A stretch of 64,000 nt of DNA, from positions 62,001-126,000 of the forward strand of contig CAWZYM010000200.1 of assembly GCA_963966185.1 (NCBI GenBank), read 5' to 3'. The translations under genes were made by a program, and so were the position numbers. Numbering within the stretch: position 1 is the stretch's first letter; each line of letters begins with the position of its first letter. The notes beneath the pieces are model-generated. The model searched no databases. It saw only the letters and a list, made by a program, of their open reading frames with translations, and was not told where the DNA came from. Below are positions 43,652 to 55,200 of this stretch, piece by piece. This stretch comes from Rhabditoides inermis. Taxonomy: Eukaryota; Nematoda; Chromadorea; Rhabditida; Rhabditidae.

Positions 43652-46600
43652 GAAAACTGAACAAACAACCGAAAACATCGTAAACCTTGCGACTTCTCGC
43701 ACTTCCACCTATCACAAACTACCCTTCCGACCGACAAAAATCGCCCTTCAAACCGTGAAAGCAACCATTCGAAACCCAGAAACAGGGAAGACCCGCGAAG
43801 TAGTAATTATGCTAGACTCCGGCTCCACCCGCAGTTTTATGACTCAAAGCGTAGCGGAACAATTGAAACTAAGCGTGACTGATAAACAGACCGAAGAATT
43901 CATCGTTTTTGGAGGTCTCAGACGGCAAGTAGAAACAGGACTTGCGCCTATCGAACTGCTGGGACTGAATCAAACGGTCAAAGTGGTTCTAACCACTCAA
44001 CCTGAACTCACGCATCGATTTTTCACCTATGAATTGAGCGATGAAGACACCGAAAAAATAAACAACTGCAATCTAACCATAACAAACGTACATGACCAAG
44101 TTGTCAATCCTGACATTCTAATCGGAAACGACATAATGAACCTAATCTCGCTATCGAACGAATCACTATCAGTCGATTTACCGTCTGGACTGAGAGCATC
44201 ACCCACCATCTTTGGCATGGCCCTCGCTGGGGCATATGTCCCTCGCACTGCCGCCGCTGCCGCCGTCCCTCGCGCTGCCGCCGCTCCAGCTCTCGATCCG
44301 CACTCCGACCAACCTGAAACAAATCACGTCAATCATACATATCTAACCTTCGACGAAAAAATAGAGCGACAATGGACACTAGACTCTCTCGGAATTTCGG
44401 ACCCACACGAATACGACACTCTGCACCAAATCAATAAACAGGTGGAGGAAGACTTTCAAAACACGACATTTCTAGACGAAAAGGGCATTCACGTTACCTT
44501 GCCGTGGAAGAAAAACCACCCCCCTCTCGCGGACAACTATTTTCTAGCTCGCAGACGACTAATCAACCTCATTGAAAACCTAAACAAAAATCCGAAATTA
44601 GCGACTGATTATCACGCAGTGATTCAGGAACAGCTGAAACTAGGCATAATCGAACCCGCCTCTCACAAACGCACCCCCGGCCGAACCTATTATATTCCCC
44701 ACACTTACGTAATAAAAATGGACTCTCTCACAACTAAACTACGCATCGTGTACGACGCGTCCTCTCACGGCAAAAACGAATACTCTCTCAATGACTGCCT
44801 GAACGCAGGCCCGAACTACCTTCCTGCTCTCTGCGGCATTTTACTGCGCGCACGAACCCCCGCGATCCTCGTCATCTCTGATGTCGAACGCGCATTCCTC
44901 CAGCTGAATCTCTGCGAGGAAGACCGAAACGCCACGCGCTTCATCTGGGTGAAAGATCCCACTAAACCCGCTACTGACGACAACCTAGTCGAATACATGT
45001 TCTCGCGCGTCGGATTCGGATGGAACTGCAGCCCCTTCCTCCTCGCAGCCTCCATTCGCTTCATTCTCTCAACCATACCCGATATCGGCGAGCGCATACT
45101 AAAAAACTGCTACGTCGACAATGTGCTTCTTTTCGCGAACGACGAAACGTCAGCAAAAGAGCAAATCACAATCTCTAAAACCGTTTTCGCAGACGCAAAA
45201 ATGAACTTGCGCGACTATATCTCAAACAGTCAAACCGTGAATTCGCACATACCCGAAACAGACAAAGCAAAACAGACAAACCAGAAACTTCTCGGATTGC
45301 GATGGTGCACCGAGACTGACGCGTTGCAAATCAAAACACACGTCGCGACTCATTCAACCATGACCAAACGCGAAGTCACGGCTGCAATCGCTAGCAACTT
45401 CGACCCCCTCGGTCTTCTATGCCCCACTCTCACCCACTGCAAGGTCTTTCAACAAAAACTGTTGGAGACAGCAAGAGGGTGGGACGACAAACTAGACACA
45501 GCGCTCGTGACAGAGTGGGAGAGACTGGCAAGCGCCGCAAATGTGGACATGTCACTTCCACGCCGTGTCACCTTGAATCAAAACTCGCGATACGACCTAA
45601 TCGTTTTTAGTGACGCATCTATCAAAGCCTACGGATGTTGCGTATACCTCCGTGAGAAAACACCTCACGGACAAATCAATACAAACCTGATTTTCGCAAA
45701 ACAGAAACTCGCACCAGCTAAACCAAAATCGCAGCAGTCTCCCGACAGCAAAACAGCTGGGAAAACAACACTCACCATCCCGCGATTAGAGCTGATGGGA
45801 GCGTTAATCGCCGTGAACGCAGCAAAATTCGTATATGAAGAGCTGCGCGAAACGGTAAAGATAGCCGGAATGTATTTTTTTTATTGACAATACGTCCGTT
45901 ATCGACTGGATCCGCACCGCCAAAACTGACAAACACGGCAAATTCGTCGAGAACCGAACCAAGAAAATCACAGAAACGCTTCAGATTCTACTCGAAGAGA
46001 ACCATGTCCCATCTAGCATAAACTACGTAAACACTCACGATAATCCAGCCGACATCATAACTCGAGGAATGAGCGGCACAGACATTAAAACAAACAAAAT
46101 GTGGTGGCACGCCGCGCCATTCGTAAACAACCCGCATTCGCAATGGGTCACGCCTATGCATTCTTGGGTCGCCAAAGAGCGCGAAGATGAGGCGATCACT
46201 CTGGCCGTTCAAACCGCACCCAAACCGCTGTATGAGAAAACAATCGACGTTTCCCGCTACAGTACTCTCAACCGATATCTGAAAGTTGCGTCTCACGTGA
46301 CGAATTTCATACCAAACTGCATTGAGCGCGTGAAACGTAACAGAAACAGAACCATCAGCACCTCGATCCTAGATCAATCAATCAAAAACCGTCGCAACAG
46401 AGCCATGAATCTGGTTATAAAACTGCATCAAAAATCCAACCTATCAGAAGATAAACTAAACGATCAATACCGAGACTTGAACCCTCAATTGCGAGAGGGT
46501 CTCATTCGCTGCGTCGGCCGTCTAAACAACTCTGATCTAGCCTACAGCGCAAAACAACCGATTCTCATCGCTGAAAACACACACCTTATGAAACTTATAA

Positions 46601-47868
46601 TTCGCGATGCTCACGAAAAATGCGGACATGGCGGAGTAAATCACACTATGGCAACAGTCAGAGACCATTACTGGATCACGCGACTTCGCCAACTCTCCAG
46701 AAACGTAACCAGCAAATGCGTAATCTGTCGCCGCCAAAACGCCCTACCCTTTCACTACCCGAACTCTCCCGATCTTCCCAACTCGCGCGTCGCCGACAGT
46801 TCAAAAGCGTGGGAGTCCATCGGAATCGACTATTTCGGCCCTCTTCTGACCAAAGACGAAACTAAACTGTGGGGAGTGATTTTCACGTGTCTCACTACTC
46901 GCCTCGTTCACGTCGATACAGTAACCTCTCTCTCCTCGGACGAATTTCTCAACTCCCTGAGGCAATTCGCCGCAAGACGAAACAGACCGAAACTCATTCT
47001 CAGCGATAACGCAATGACCTTTCAGCTGGCAGCAAAAGTGCTCGCCGCAGACCAAACCAACAACCACATCGAATGGAGGTTCATAACCCCTCTCTCGCCT
47101 TGGAAGGGAGGCGTCTACGAGAGAGTTGTCGGACTGATAAAAAGCACCTACACAAAATTTAACCGCGCTAAGAAACTCACGGCAAACGAAATGCGCACCC
47201 TACTCTTCGAAACAGAAGGGATCTTGAATCAAAGACCAATAACTTATGTCGGTGAATCACTTGATTCCTGGCGAGTTCTACGCCCATCCGACATAATCAA
47301 CCCGGATATCGAACCCATCCTTCTTCGCTTAGACGGGGATTCGACAGAGGACCCGGATTACGATCCGGACCCTGCGGACCAAAAAACATACAAGACGATA
47401 GTCTCGAATATACTCAAATCACAGACCATGCGCGACAAGTTCTGGCTAATTTGGCGCCAAGACTATCTCAAATCACTCCGCGAGAAACACAAACTCAATA
47501 TACGTTCAAACAAGCGAGCCAGCGCGATTTTGGAACCCAGACAAGGTGAAGTCGTACTCATCACAGACAGACAAACACACAGAAACGATTGGCCTCTGGC
47601 TGTAGTCACAGAGATTCACAGAGACGCCGACGGATTATGTCGCTCAGTCAGTCTAAAAGCCAAAAACGGTATCCTAGAGAGATCAGTCAATCAGATAGTT
47701 CCTCTAGAGGTACGAAACGTAGAACAGAACTCAAAACCACCAACCGTCATTAAAAACACCTCTCGAAGACGCAGCCCGCGCAATAAAACAGTCCAGAATA
47801 CACAGAAGTCCGCTGCCAGCACTCTTCGCGCACAATCCGGGTCCCGCCGCGCGCTACAAAAACCCTGA
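43602..47868 (+). pseudogene. pol: BEL/Pao Pol with one frame break in RNase H
   Basis: The frame is open from 43602, overlapping gag by about 50 bases in the +1 frame, with no ATG before the protease. Order: aspartic protease (MLDSGSTRSF, about 43810); reverse transcriptase (LRIVYDAS, SDVERAFLQL, and NCYVDN at about 45109 in place of YVDD); A17/RNase H region (VFSDASIKAYG, about 45605); a frame break at a T8 run (45865-45872) that stops the frame at 45887; then the remaining RNase H (DNTSVIDWI, THDNPADIITRG) in the next frame. Integrase follows, with zinc motif (HEKCGHGG, CVICRRQ) and D,D,E in GIDYFGP (46825), LSDNAM (47002) and VYERVV (47113), and then a DUF5641-type tail. The single homopolymer break could be a sequencing error. 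Confidence 0.88.
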
Positions 47869-48049
47869 CGCGGTAAAAACCCGTGATTGACATTAACTTC
47901 CACACCCTTTTTTAGCCTAAAACCAGTCACTCATTACCTCATTTACCTAATTTTTTCACATTTTTAACCTTCTCTTATGCCTCGTGATTCGGATAATTTA
48001 TGCGTCAAACCGCATTGACCCTTTTCCCTTGGACAATTGCTTGTTACAG
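47869..48049 (+). other. Spacer between BEL pol and third ORF, with 3' splice site
   Basis: No LTR start, polypurine tract plus LTR, or poly(A) signal is seen. It is T/C-rich near the end and closes with CTTGTTACAG at 48049, a plausible acceptor. The lack of an LTR here argues that the downstream gene is inside the element. Confidence 0.5.
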
Positions 48050-49265
48050 ACCACACTCAAACCAAGATGTCCGATAATCTATCGAACAAGCACACCAACA
48101 CCGCCGACACCGGCGACAAGGACGAGTTCACCAACAACGACCTCGCCAACCCCGCCAGGGACAACTCCAACCCCGCCGAGCCCACTCTCGGACCATCGGA
48201 CAACCCGCTCGGTGAGTACCTAGTTACCTTATCGTCATCGTATAACCATGTTTGTTGTTTAGGGAACTCTAATCAAATCCGTTCTAGGGTTGTTCAACGA
48301 CGTGTTGGACGAGGTCCAGGCCAACACCAACCAGGATCAACGCGACCGAGCCATCCAGCTCAAACGGGAGAACGGACTCCGCAAGAAGTCTGAGGCAACC
48401 TCGGCCAAGAAGCCGACCAAACCCGTCGCCGCCGAGAAGAAGTCCCGCCACTCCTCCGAGAAGAACCCCGACGCTATCGACTCTCTGTTGAAGCGCCTCG
48501 AGAGGGGCGAAGCCGAGACCAGGAGCGCCCAAACCAAGACTGACAAAGACCTGGAGAATATGAAGGACATGGTACACTCGATCCAGTCGGTGAGGGAAAA
48601 CTTGGACTACTGATTTACTATTGTGTTTTAATCTTGTAACCCTAACCCTCACTCCGCTTCAGAGTATCGCCATCCTGGCCGCCAATCTCGCCAAGCCGGC
48701 TGCTGAAGAACCCAAGAAGGACGACAACAACCCGGACGTCGATGTCATCATGGAAGAAGTCGACGGAACCGAGACTCCGTCAAACCAGAACCAGCAGAAC
48801 CCCAAGGTAAAACTACCTTCTTGGTTGTTTTGCTGTTTGTTCGTAACCGAAACTAATGACCTTTTCCAGACCCAGGCCATGAACCCCGCGACGAACAACC
48901 ATTCTCGCCCGCAAACGCCCACCAACAACCGCGACAACCAGGTAACCTTCGCCCTTTTTTTGTTTTTGGTTTGTATCAAATTGTTACCTTGAATCAACCG
49001 GTGTATATTCGTGATGCGTCACAAAAATATCAACCATTATGAACCGTGTCTAACGTCCGTCATTAAGGACGCGCCATCCTCGAGCCGGGCATACCGTCGC
49101 GCCAGTCCGTGGTCTGTCACGCCGTCCCCGCAGAGCAGCCCCGTCCACTCCACCTTGGAGACCCGCAAGAGGCGCTCCCCGTCGTCCCAGCCGGCTCCCC
49201 GCCGCCTCGTGTCCGTGAATTCCAACCCGTTCGAGTTGCTGGGAGAACCGAAGAAGACCCCTGGA
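48050..49265 (+). CDS. BEL third ORF, five-exon zinc-knuckle gene, truncated 3'
   Basis: Exons: 48050-48211 (internal ATG 48067), 48288-48589, 48663-48806, 48870-48941 and 49068-49265 (cut). Introns of 76, 73, 63 and 126 bp have GTGAGT, GTGAGG, GTAAAA and GTAACC donors and AG acceptors; exon phases all agree. The last intron contains no AG except its terminus. The product starts hydrophilic (Asn/Thr/Asp-rich). Exon 2 is Lys/Glu-rich with coiled-coil-like heptads near its end, and exons 3-5 are Pro/Asn/Ser-rich. The zinc knuckles are missing here because the copy ends at the duplication junction; they are present in the inverted fragment (40064-40400). Likely a Gag/nucleocapsid-like nucleic-acid-binding protein made from spliced RNA. 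A captured host gene is an alternative. Confidence 0.55.
48741..49265 (+). repeat. 525 bp inverted repeat with 40481-41005
   Basis: Plus position p pairs with 89746-p. Both limits are sharp. It flanks the complete BEL gag-pol, so the region can form a large stem-loop. Confidence 0.9.
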
Positions 49266-49270
49266 TGGCG
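49266..49270. other. Duplication junction with 5-base filler
   Basis: The third ORF sequence ends at 49265 and satellite homology starts at 49271. TGGCG belongs to neither parent. This looks like end joining with filler. Confidence 0.7.
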
Positions 49271-50924
49271 GTCAACTGGGCGTTGACCGCCACAGTCTCA
49301 TTTTTTTTTCTAGTTTCGCTCACTTGCTTGAGCAGCATGTATCGAACTTCACTCCGTATGGTAACAATGTTCTAGAAAGAGTTTTAGAGATCATTTACAA
49401 CGGTAAACAGCATGCGTCCCCACAGGGGTGTGAAAACGCTACATCAAAACAGGGCACTGAAGTGCATGCATACTATCCACTCAATCGATGTCGATCCAAC
49501 GGGAGAGGCCCAGTTTATAAAAGATTCATGACTTTGTTCGGAATTTGAAACTTTTCTCACTCCCTGATCACCTTTACCCTTTCTCTTTCGCAGTTTGTCG
49601 ACTGGGCGTTGACCGCCACAGTCTCTTTTTTTTCTAGTTTCGCTCACTTGCTTGAGCAGCATGTATCGAACTTCACTCCGTATGGTAACAATGTTCTAGA
49701 AAGAGTTTTTGAGATCATTTACAATGGTAAACAGCATGCGTCCCCACAGGGGTGTGAAAACGCTACATCAAAACAGGGCACTGAAGTGTATGCATACTAT
49801 CCACTCAATCGATGTCGATCCAACGGGAGAGGCCCAGTTTATAAAAGATTCATGACATTGTTCGGAATTTGAAACTTTTCTCACTCCCTGATCACCTTTA
49901 TCCTTTCTCTCTCGCAGTTCGTCGACTGGGCGTTGACCGCCACAGTCTCTTTTTTTCGCTCACTCGCATGAGCAGCATGTATCGAATTTCACTCCGTATG
50001 GTAACAAAGTTCTAGAAAGAGGTTTTGAGATCATTTACAATGGTAAACAGCATGCGTCCCCACAGGGGTGTGAAAACGCTACATCAAAACAGGGCACTGA
50101 AGTACATGCATACTATCCACTTAATCGATGTCGATCCAACGGGAGAGGCCCAGTTTATGAAAGATTCATGACTTTGTTCGGAATTTGAAACTTTTCTCAC
50201 TCCCTGATCACCTGTATCCTTTCTCTCTCGCAGTTTGTCGACTGGGCGTTGACCGCCACAGTCTCTTTTTTTCTAGTTTCGCTCACTTGCTTGAGCAGCA
50301 TGTATCGAATTTCACTCCGTATGGTAACAATGTTCTAGAAAGAGTTTTTGAGATCATTTACAATGGTAAACAGCATGCGTCCCCACAGGGGTGTGAAAAC
50401 GCTACATCAAAACAGGGCACTGAAGTGCATGCATACTATCCACTCAATTGATGTCGATCCAACGGGAGAGGCCCAGTTTATAAAAGATTCAATACTTTGT
50501 TCGGAATTGGAAACTTTTCTCACTCCCTGACCACCCTCATCCTTTCTCTCTCGCAATTTGTCGACTGGGCGTTGACCGCCACAGTCTCTTTTTTTCTAGT
50601 TTCGCTCACTTGCTTGAGCAGCATGTATCGAATTTCACTCCGTATGGTAACAATGTTCTAGAAAGAGGTTTTGAGATCATTTACAATGGTAAACAGCATG
50701 CGTCCCCACAGGGGTGTGAAAACGCTACATCAAAACAGGGCACTGAAGTGCATGCATACTATCCACTCAATCGATGTCGATCCAACGGGAGAGGCCCAGT
50801 TTATAAAAGATTCATGACTTTGTTCGGAATTTGAAACTTTTCTCACTCCCTGATCACCTTTATCCTTTCTCTCTCGCAGTTTGTCGACTGGGGGTTGACC
50901 GCCACAGTCTCTTTTTTTTTCTAG
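49271..50924 (+). repeat. Satellite block 2 (about five monomers)
   Basis: Corresponds monomer by monomer to 21690-23343, including the short CGCTCACTCGCATGAG monomer, and ends at the same CTAG point where the gypsy LTR begins. Confidence 0.95.
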
Positions 50925-51413
50925 TGTGAATTATGTTGTCCCGTTTATAACAATTTAGAATTTGTATGACCCAATGATAATTGTAAGATTACGGTCTGTT
51001 TTCTAGTATTTTCTATTTGTTGTTGTTTTGTGGCCAGTGTGGTGGTCTGGCGTGGAGCTGAGTGCTCGCGGATATTTGTGTTGTTTTGGTAGAGAGTTAT
51101 AGATAGCTGTTTGAGATATAGACCGTGTTAGGGTCGCAGGTTGTCGTTTGCGTTGCGTTGATTGGAGTTTTGTTGTCGAGTGTTTCCATTGATTGATATA
51201 TAAACTTTGTATTGCATTCGTGTTCTTGTTTTGCTGTGACTCTTCGCGAGTGTATTGATTTCCGGTTGTGTTCCCGGTGGATACTTGGAACTATTGATTG
51301 GTGGGGGTGCCTGTGCGCGGACGGCCAGGTGCACGAAGGGTGACAAATAGTGTGACGTGGACGGTTGCACTATTTTGATTTGGTGGAACGGAAATTGACT
51401 GTTGAGGAGCAAC
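50925..51413 (+). repeat. Gypsy LTR4 (489 bp)
   Basis: 5' LTR of copy C, with the same ends as LTR1-3. It reads TTGTTTTGCTG like LTR2 and LTR3, not like LTR1. Confidence 0.93.
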
Positions 51414-51670
51414 GGTGCAGGAACTGAGTGGATACTTAGTGGGTATTGATTGGTGGCACAAGGAATTCCGATATAATAGGTTTATATCGGTGGGAAAATC
51501 GGAGGATTTTCTAGCGACTTCAGAGGCATAGCGGTTGCAAGAAGTTACATGGGGGCCGAACCAAACTAAGAACATCGGAAGTGTTGAAATAAGTTGTTTT
51601 GACATTATACCACGTGATTCGCGAGACGTGTGTGTCGGTTTAACACAGTGTTGATATCGACGGTTGCAGG

Positions 51671-52243
51671 ATGGTGACGGAAGGCCTGCGGGACGAGGAG
51701 ATGGACACGACGGGTGTGGGCGAGGATGGGACCACGGAGGCTGTGCCAGCTCTGGAACTGCTGGTGAGTAGCCTTGAGAACCTGAAGCCGGAATTGAGTC
51801 AGCAGATGATCAAGGAGGCAAAGGAGATGATAACCAGGGTAGATTCGGAGCCTATGAAGAGCCTTAGGACTGCAGATGGTCAGCGGGAGACGGTGAACCA
51901 GATCATGAGCGACTGGGTTGGCGCGCTGGCATTGTACCTTGAGAGCATGGGCGAGGGAATCGATGAGGCACAGAAAGCGGGAATAGAGATGGCAGGAGTG
52001 GTTGAGAAAATACGGAATAACGTAGTGGAGCTCAACAAAGAGAGTGAGATGGCGAAGACAACGACGCGCAAGTTCAAAGAATGGTGTGCGGAATTGGTGA
52101 CACTGACGGTAAAGGGAACGGAGGTGGAGCATTGGTGGGACACAGGTCGGGAGGGAACAAGGGAGACAGCACGTTTCGGTGCCATAACTGTGGAGGGGCG
52201 AATCATAGGTCTTCACAGTGTACGTCTCCCAGGGGTGTGTTGA
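51671..52243 (+). CDS. gag: Gypsy gag-like protein, copy C (190 aa)
   Basis: Identical in layout to copies A and B. It carries the copy A variants (SEPMK, AGIEM). It overlaps the pol frame, open from 52048, in the -1 direction. Confidence 0.7.
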   Translation: MVTEGLRDEEMDTTGVGEDGTTEAVPALELLVSSLENLKPELSQQMIKEAKEMITRVDSEPMKSLRTADGQRETVNQIMSDWVGALALYLESMGEGIDEAQKAGIEMAGVVEKIRNNVVELNKESEMAKTTTRKFKEWCAELVTLTVKGTEVEHWWDTGREGTRETARFGAITVEGRIIGLHSVRLPGVC

Positions 52244-55200
52244 GTTCGTCGAAGCCGGCTACGCAGGATCCAGGCCAAGCCAGGACCAAGAAGGCGTACA
52301 TGGTGACGAAGGGAGCCGAGAAGGGTACAGAGGCGTCTTGCAAGGAGGGAGATGTGAAGAAGAAGGGAGACGGTGAAAGTGCTGTCGAACCGGGGAGAGT
52401 GGTGGGATGTGAGTGCAGAGTTGAAGCAGAGATCATCGGCGCAAAATGCGAGGTGATTCTGGACACTGGTGCGATGGTTAGTGTGATTGGAAAGGAAAGA
52501 TGGGAACAACTGAAGGGGGAGGGAAACGATAAGTGGAGGAGTGTGGAAGGGGAGAGGGTGCGTATTGCAAATGCATCCGGAGTTATGATGGAAACCGTAG
52601 AGCAGGTGGAAGTGGAGGTGTGTTTCACGGGGACGACGCCTACCAAGATTGTCATGCAAGTGGTGGATGCGTCAGGAGGAGACATTTTGATGGGCACTAA
52701 CACTCTGCAGCATGTGGGAATGAACATGTCATTCGGACAGAAGTCGTTCAAGGCGTTCAACAACGAGGTCGACCAAGCAGAGAAGGTGACCGAAGAAGGA
52801 ATAGTGCGGGCGGAGAAGAGGGTGTACATACCACCATGGCAAGGGAAACGGATAGAAGTAAAGGGGGAGGGCGAAGGAGAAATGATCTTGTGGTCGAATC
52901 AGAAGGGAATAGAAAGCGGACTCTGCAGGGTATCGAATGGAGTGAGCAGCGTGCTGGTTGAGAACAGGACGGGGGATCCTATCAGAATCAAGAAGGGAGA
53001 GGAGATAGGGAGGTGGACCACTGAAGAGTGGAGAGACACCGGGGGAGAAAAAAGAGAGGGAGATGGAGATATGCTAGGGGCAGGACAAGGTAAAGAGTGG
53101 AAGGGAGAAGAGAGGGCAGACGAGATTATGAGACGAGTAAAAGGAGAAGAGGGTATCGGCCAGAGTATGGCGAGCAATATGGATTGGGCGAAACTGAGGA
53201 GGATGATTGGCAGGTACAGCAGTTCATTTGCGTTGAGCGAGAAAGAGCTCGGAACGACCGATCTGGTGGTGCACGAGATTGACACGGGGGTAAGCGCCCC
53301 AATTAGACAGAGGGGTCGGCAGGTGCCGATGGCACTCAAGGCAGAAGTAAGGAAGATACTGGATGACCTATTGCGAAGGGAAGTGATAGAGAAGAGCCAG
53401 TCGCCGTGGGCTAGCCCAGTGGTACTAGTGAAGAAGAAAGATGGTTCACTGCGATTCTGCGTTGACTATAGAAGGGTGAATGAGGTGACGAAGCAGGACG
53501 CCTACCCACTGCCACACATCGACAGTATGCTGGCGAATTTGAGGGGAAAGAGGGTGTTCTCGACGATGGACATGCATTCCGGGTACTGGCAGGTGAAGCT
53601 GTCACCGGAAGCGAGGGAGAAAAGTGCATTCACCACTGAGGGAGGTCTATATGCCTTCCGGGTGCTGCCTTTCGGGTTGTCGACATCTCCCGCTACGTAC
53701 CAGAGGCTGATGGACAACGTGCTGGGCGAGTTGTTGGGAAGTGAAGTGATGTGCTACATAGATGACATTATCGTGGCGACAGAGTCGGTGGAAAGACACT
53801 TCGAGGTACTCGAGCAAGTGTTCCGGGCCTTGGAAGGGGCACACCTAATGATGAAGCCTGAGAAATGCGCATTTTTGAAGGGCGAGGTAGAGTTCTTGGG
53901 ACATGTAGTGGATGGAGAGGGAGTGCACATGGATGCAGCGAAGGTCAAGAAGGTCTGGGAGTACAGGAGGCCGGAGAATGTGGGCGATGTGAGAACCTTT
54001 CTAGGAATGGTTTCATACAACAGGAAGTTCATCTTAGATTTTGCGAAGATCGCGAAGCCATTGCATGAGTTGACGGGGAAGGGAAAGAAGTGGGAGTGGG
54101 GTGATGCGCAGGAGAAAGCGTTTACGAGACTGAAAGAGAAGATAGCGGCGGCGCCGGTGCTCGCGCAACCCGACATTGAGAGGGCGGTGTCGGGAGAGAG
54201 ACCATTCCATATGTATACGGATGCGTCGACCGAGGGTTTGGGGGCGGTGTTGAGCCAAGAAGGGGATGATGGATATCATCACCCTATCTACTTTGCGTCG
54301 AAGGCATTGAAGAAGGCAGAAAGGAACTATTACGTGGGCGATTTGGAGGCGTTGGCTATAGTGACGGCACTGCGCCAGTTTAAGCGGTTCATTATGGGTG
54401 CAAAGACGATAGTATACACAGATCATAAGCCGTTGTGCACTTTGCTGAAAGGAACTGAAATGGCAGGACGGTTGTGGAGGTGGGCGTTGGAGGTACAGTC
54501 ATATGCACTGGAGATACGATATGTGGAGGGAAAGGCGAATGGGGTGGCGGACGCATTGTCCAGGGGAGATCCAGGTTGCAAGGGCGCAGATGACCAATCA
54601 CAGGCAGCAGACGCAAACACTACGGGACTGACTACTGTAGTGGGAGCAGTCAGGGTGAGGGGTAAGGAGGAAGGAGAATGGACAGTCAATCTGAGAGAAG
54701 ACGAGGAGTGGGAGACGCTGAGGAGGACAGTGGAAAAGGGGGATAGTCGGAAAGTGAATGTGGAGGGATGGAAACTGAATGCCGACGAGTTTGTGGTATT
54801 GGAAGGGGTGCTGTGTCGAGTGGACGAAGACGGCACACCGACGGTAGTAGTGCCAAAGAGCGCTAGGAAGGGTTTGGTAATGGAGGCGCACAGGGGACTG
54901 CTAGCAGGGCATTTCAATCGATACAAGGTGAACCGCTCGTTGAAGAGGCAGTTTTTCTGGCCGGGAATGCGAAGGGATGTGGGAAAGTGGATCGCGGAGT
55001 GTGGGAAGTGCGTAGTAGTGAATGCGAGCGAGAGACTGATACCTCCGCTGAAACAGATCATGACGGGAGAGCCGTTTGAGATTGTGCACGTGGACGTGTT
55101 GGAGATGGGAAGGAGCAACCAAGGAAATAGGTACTTGGTGTGTGTGGTTGATCAGTTCAGCAAACTGGCAGGGGCATACCCAACAAGGGATAAGACTGCG

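Larger units (their letters stand above)
38506..49265 (+). mobile_element. BEL/Pao retrotransposon region with third ORF (LTR limits unresolved)
   Basis: Contains, in order: a TATA promoter region beginning TGTCGACG (38506); an inverted zinc-knuckle gene fragment between 236 bp direct repeats; a coding leader exon with splice donor (41248-41325); gag; pol; and a spliced third ORF cut off at 49265 by the duplication junction. No 3' LTR is present because the copy is truncated there, so the LTRs cannot be delimited by comparison. The sense strand is A/C-rich, opposite to the gypsy copies. The second copy (58-62 kb) stops within gag. Confidence 0.8.

Noticed and set aside
41326..48049. Host gene with a BEL copy inserted in its first intron
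   Set aside because: An inserted copy would bring LTRs, and none lie between the splice sites and gag or pol. Kept as the main alternative, not excluded.
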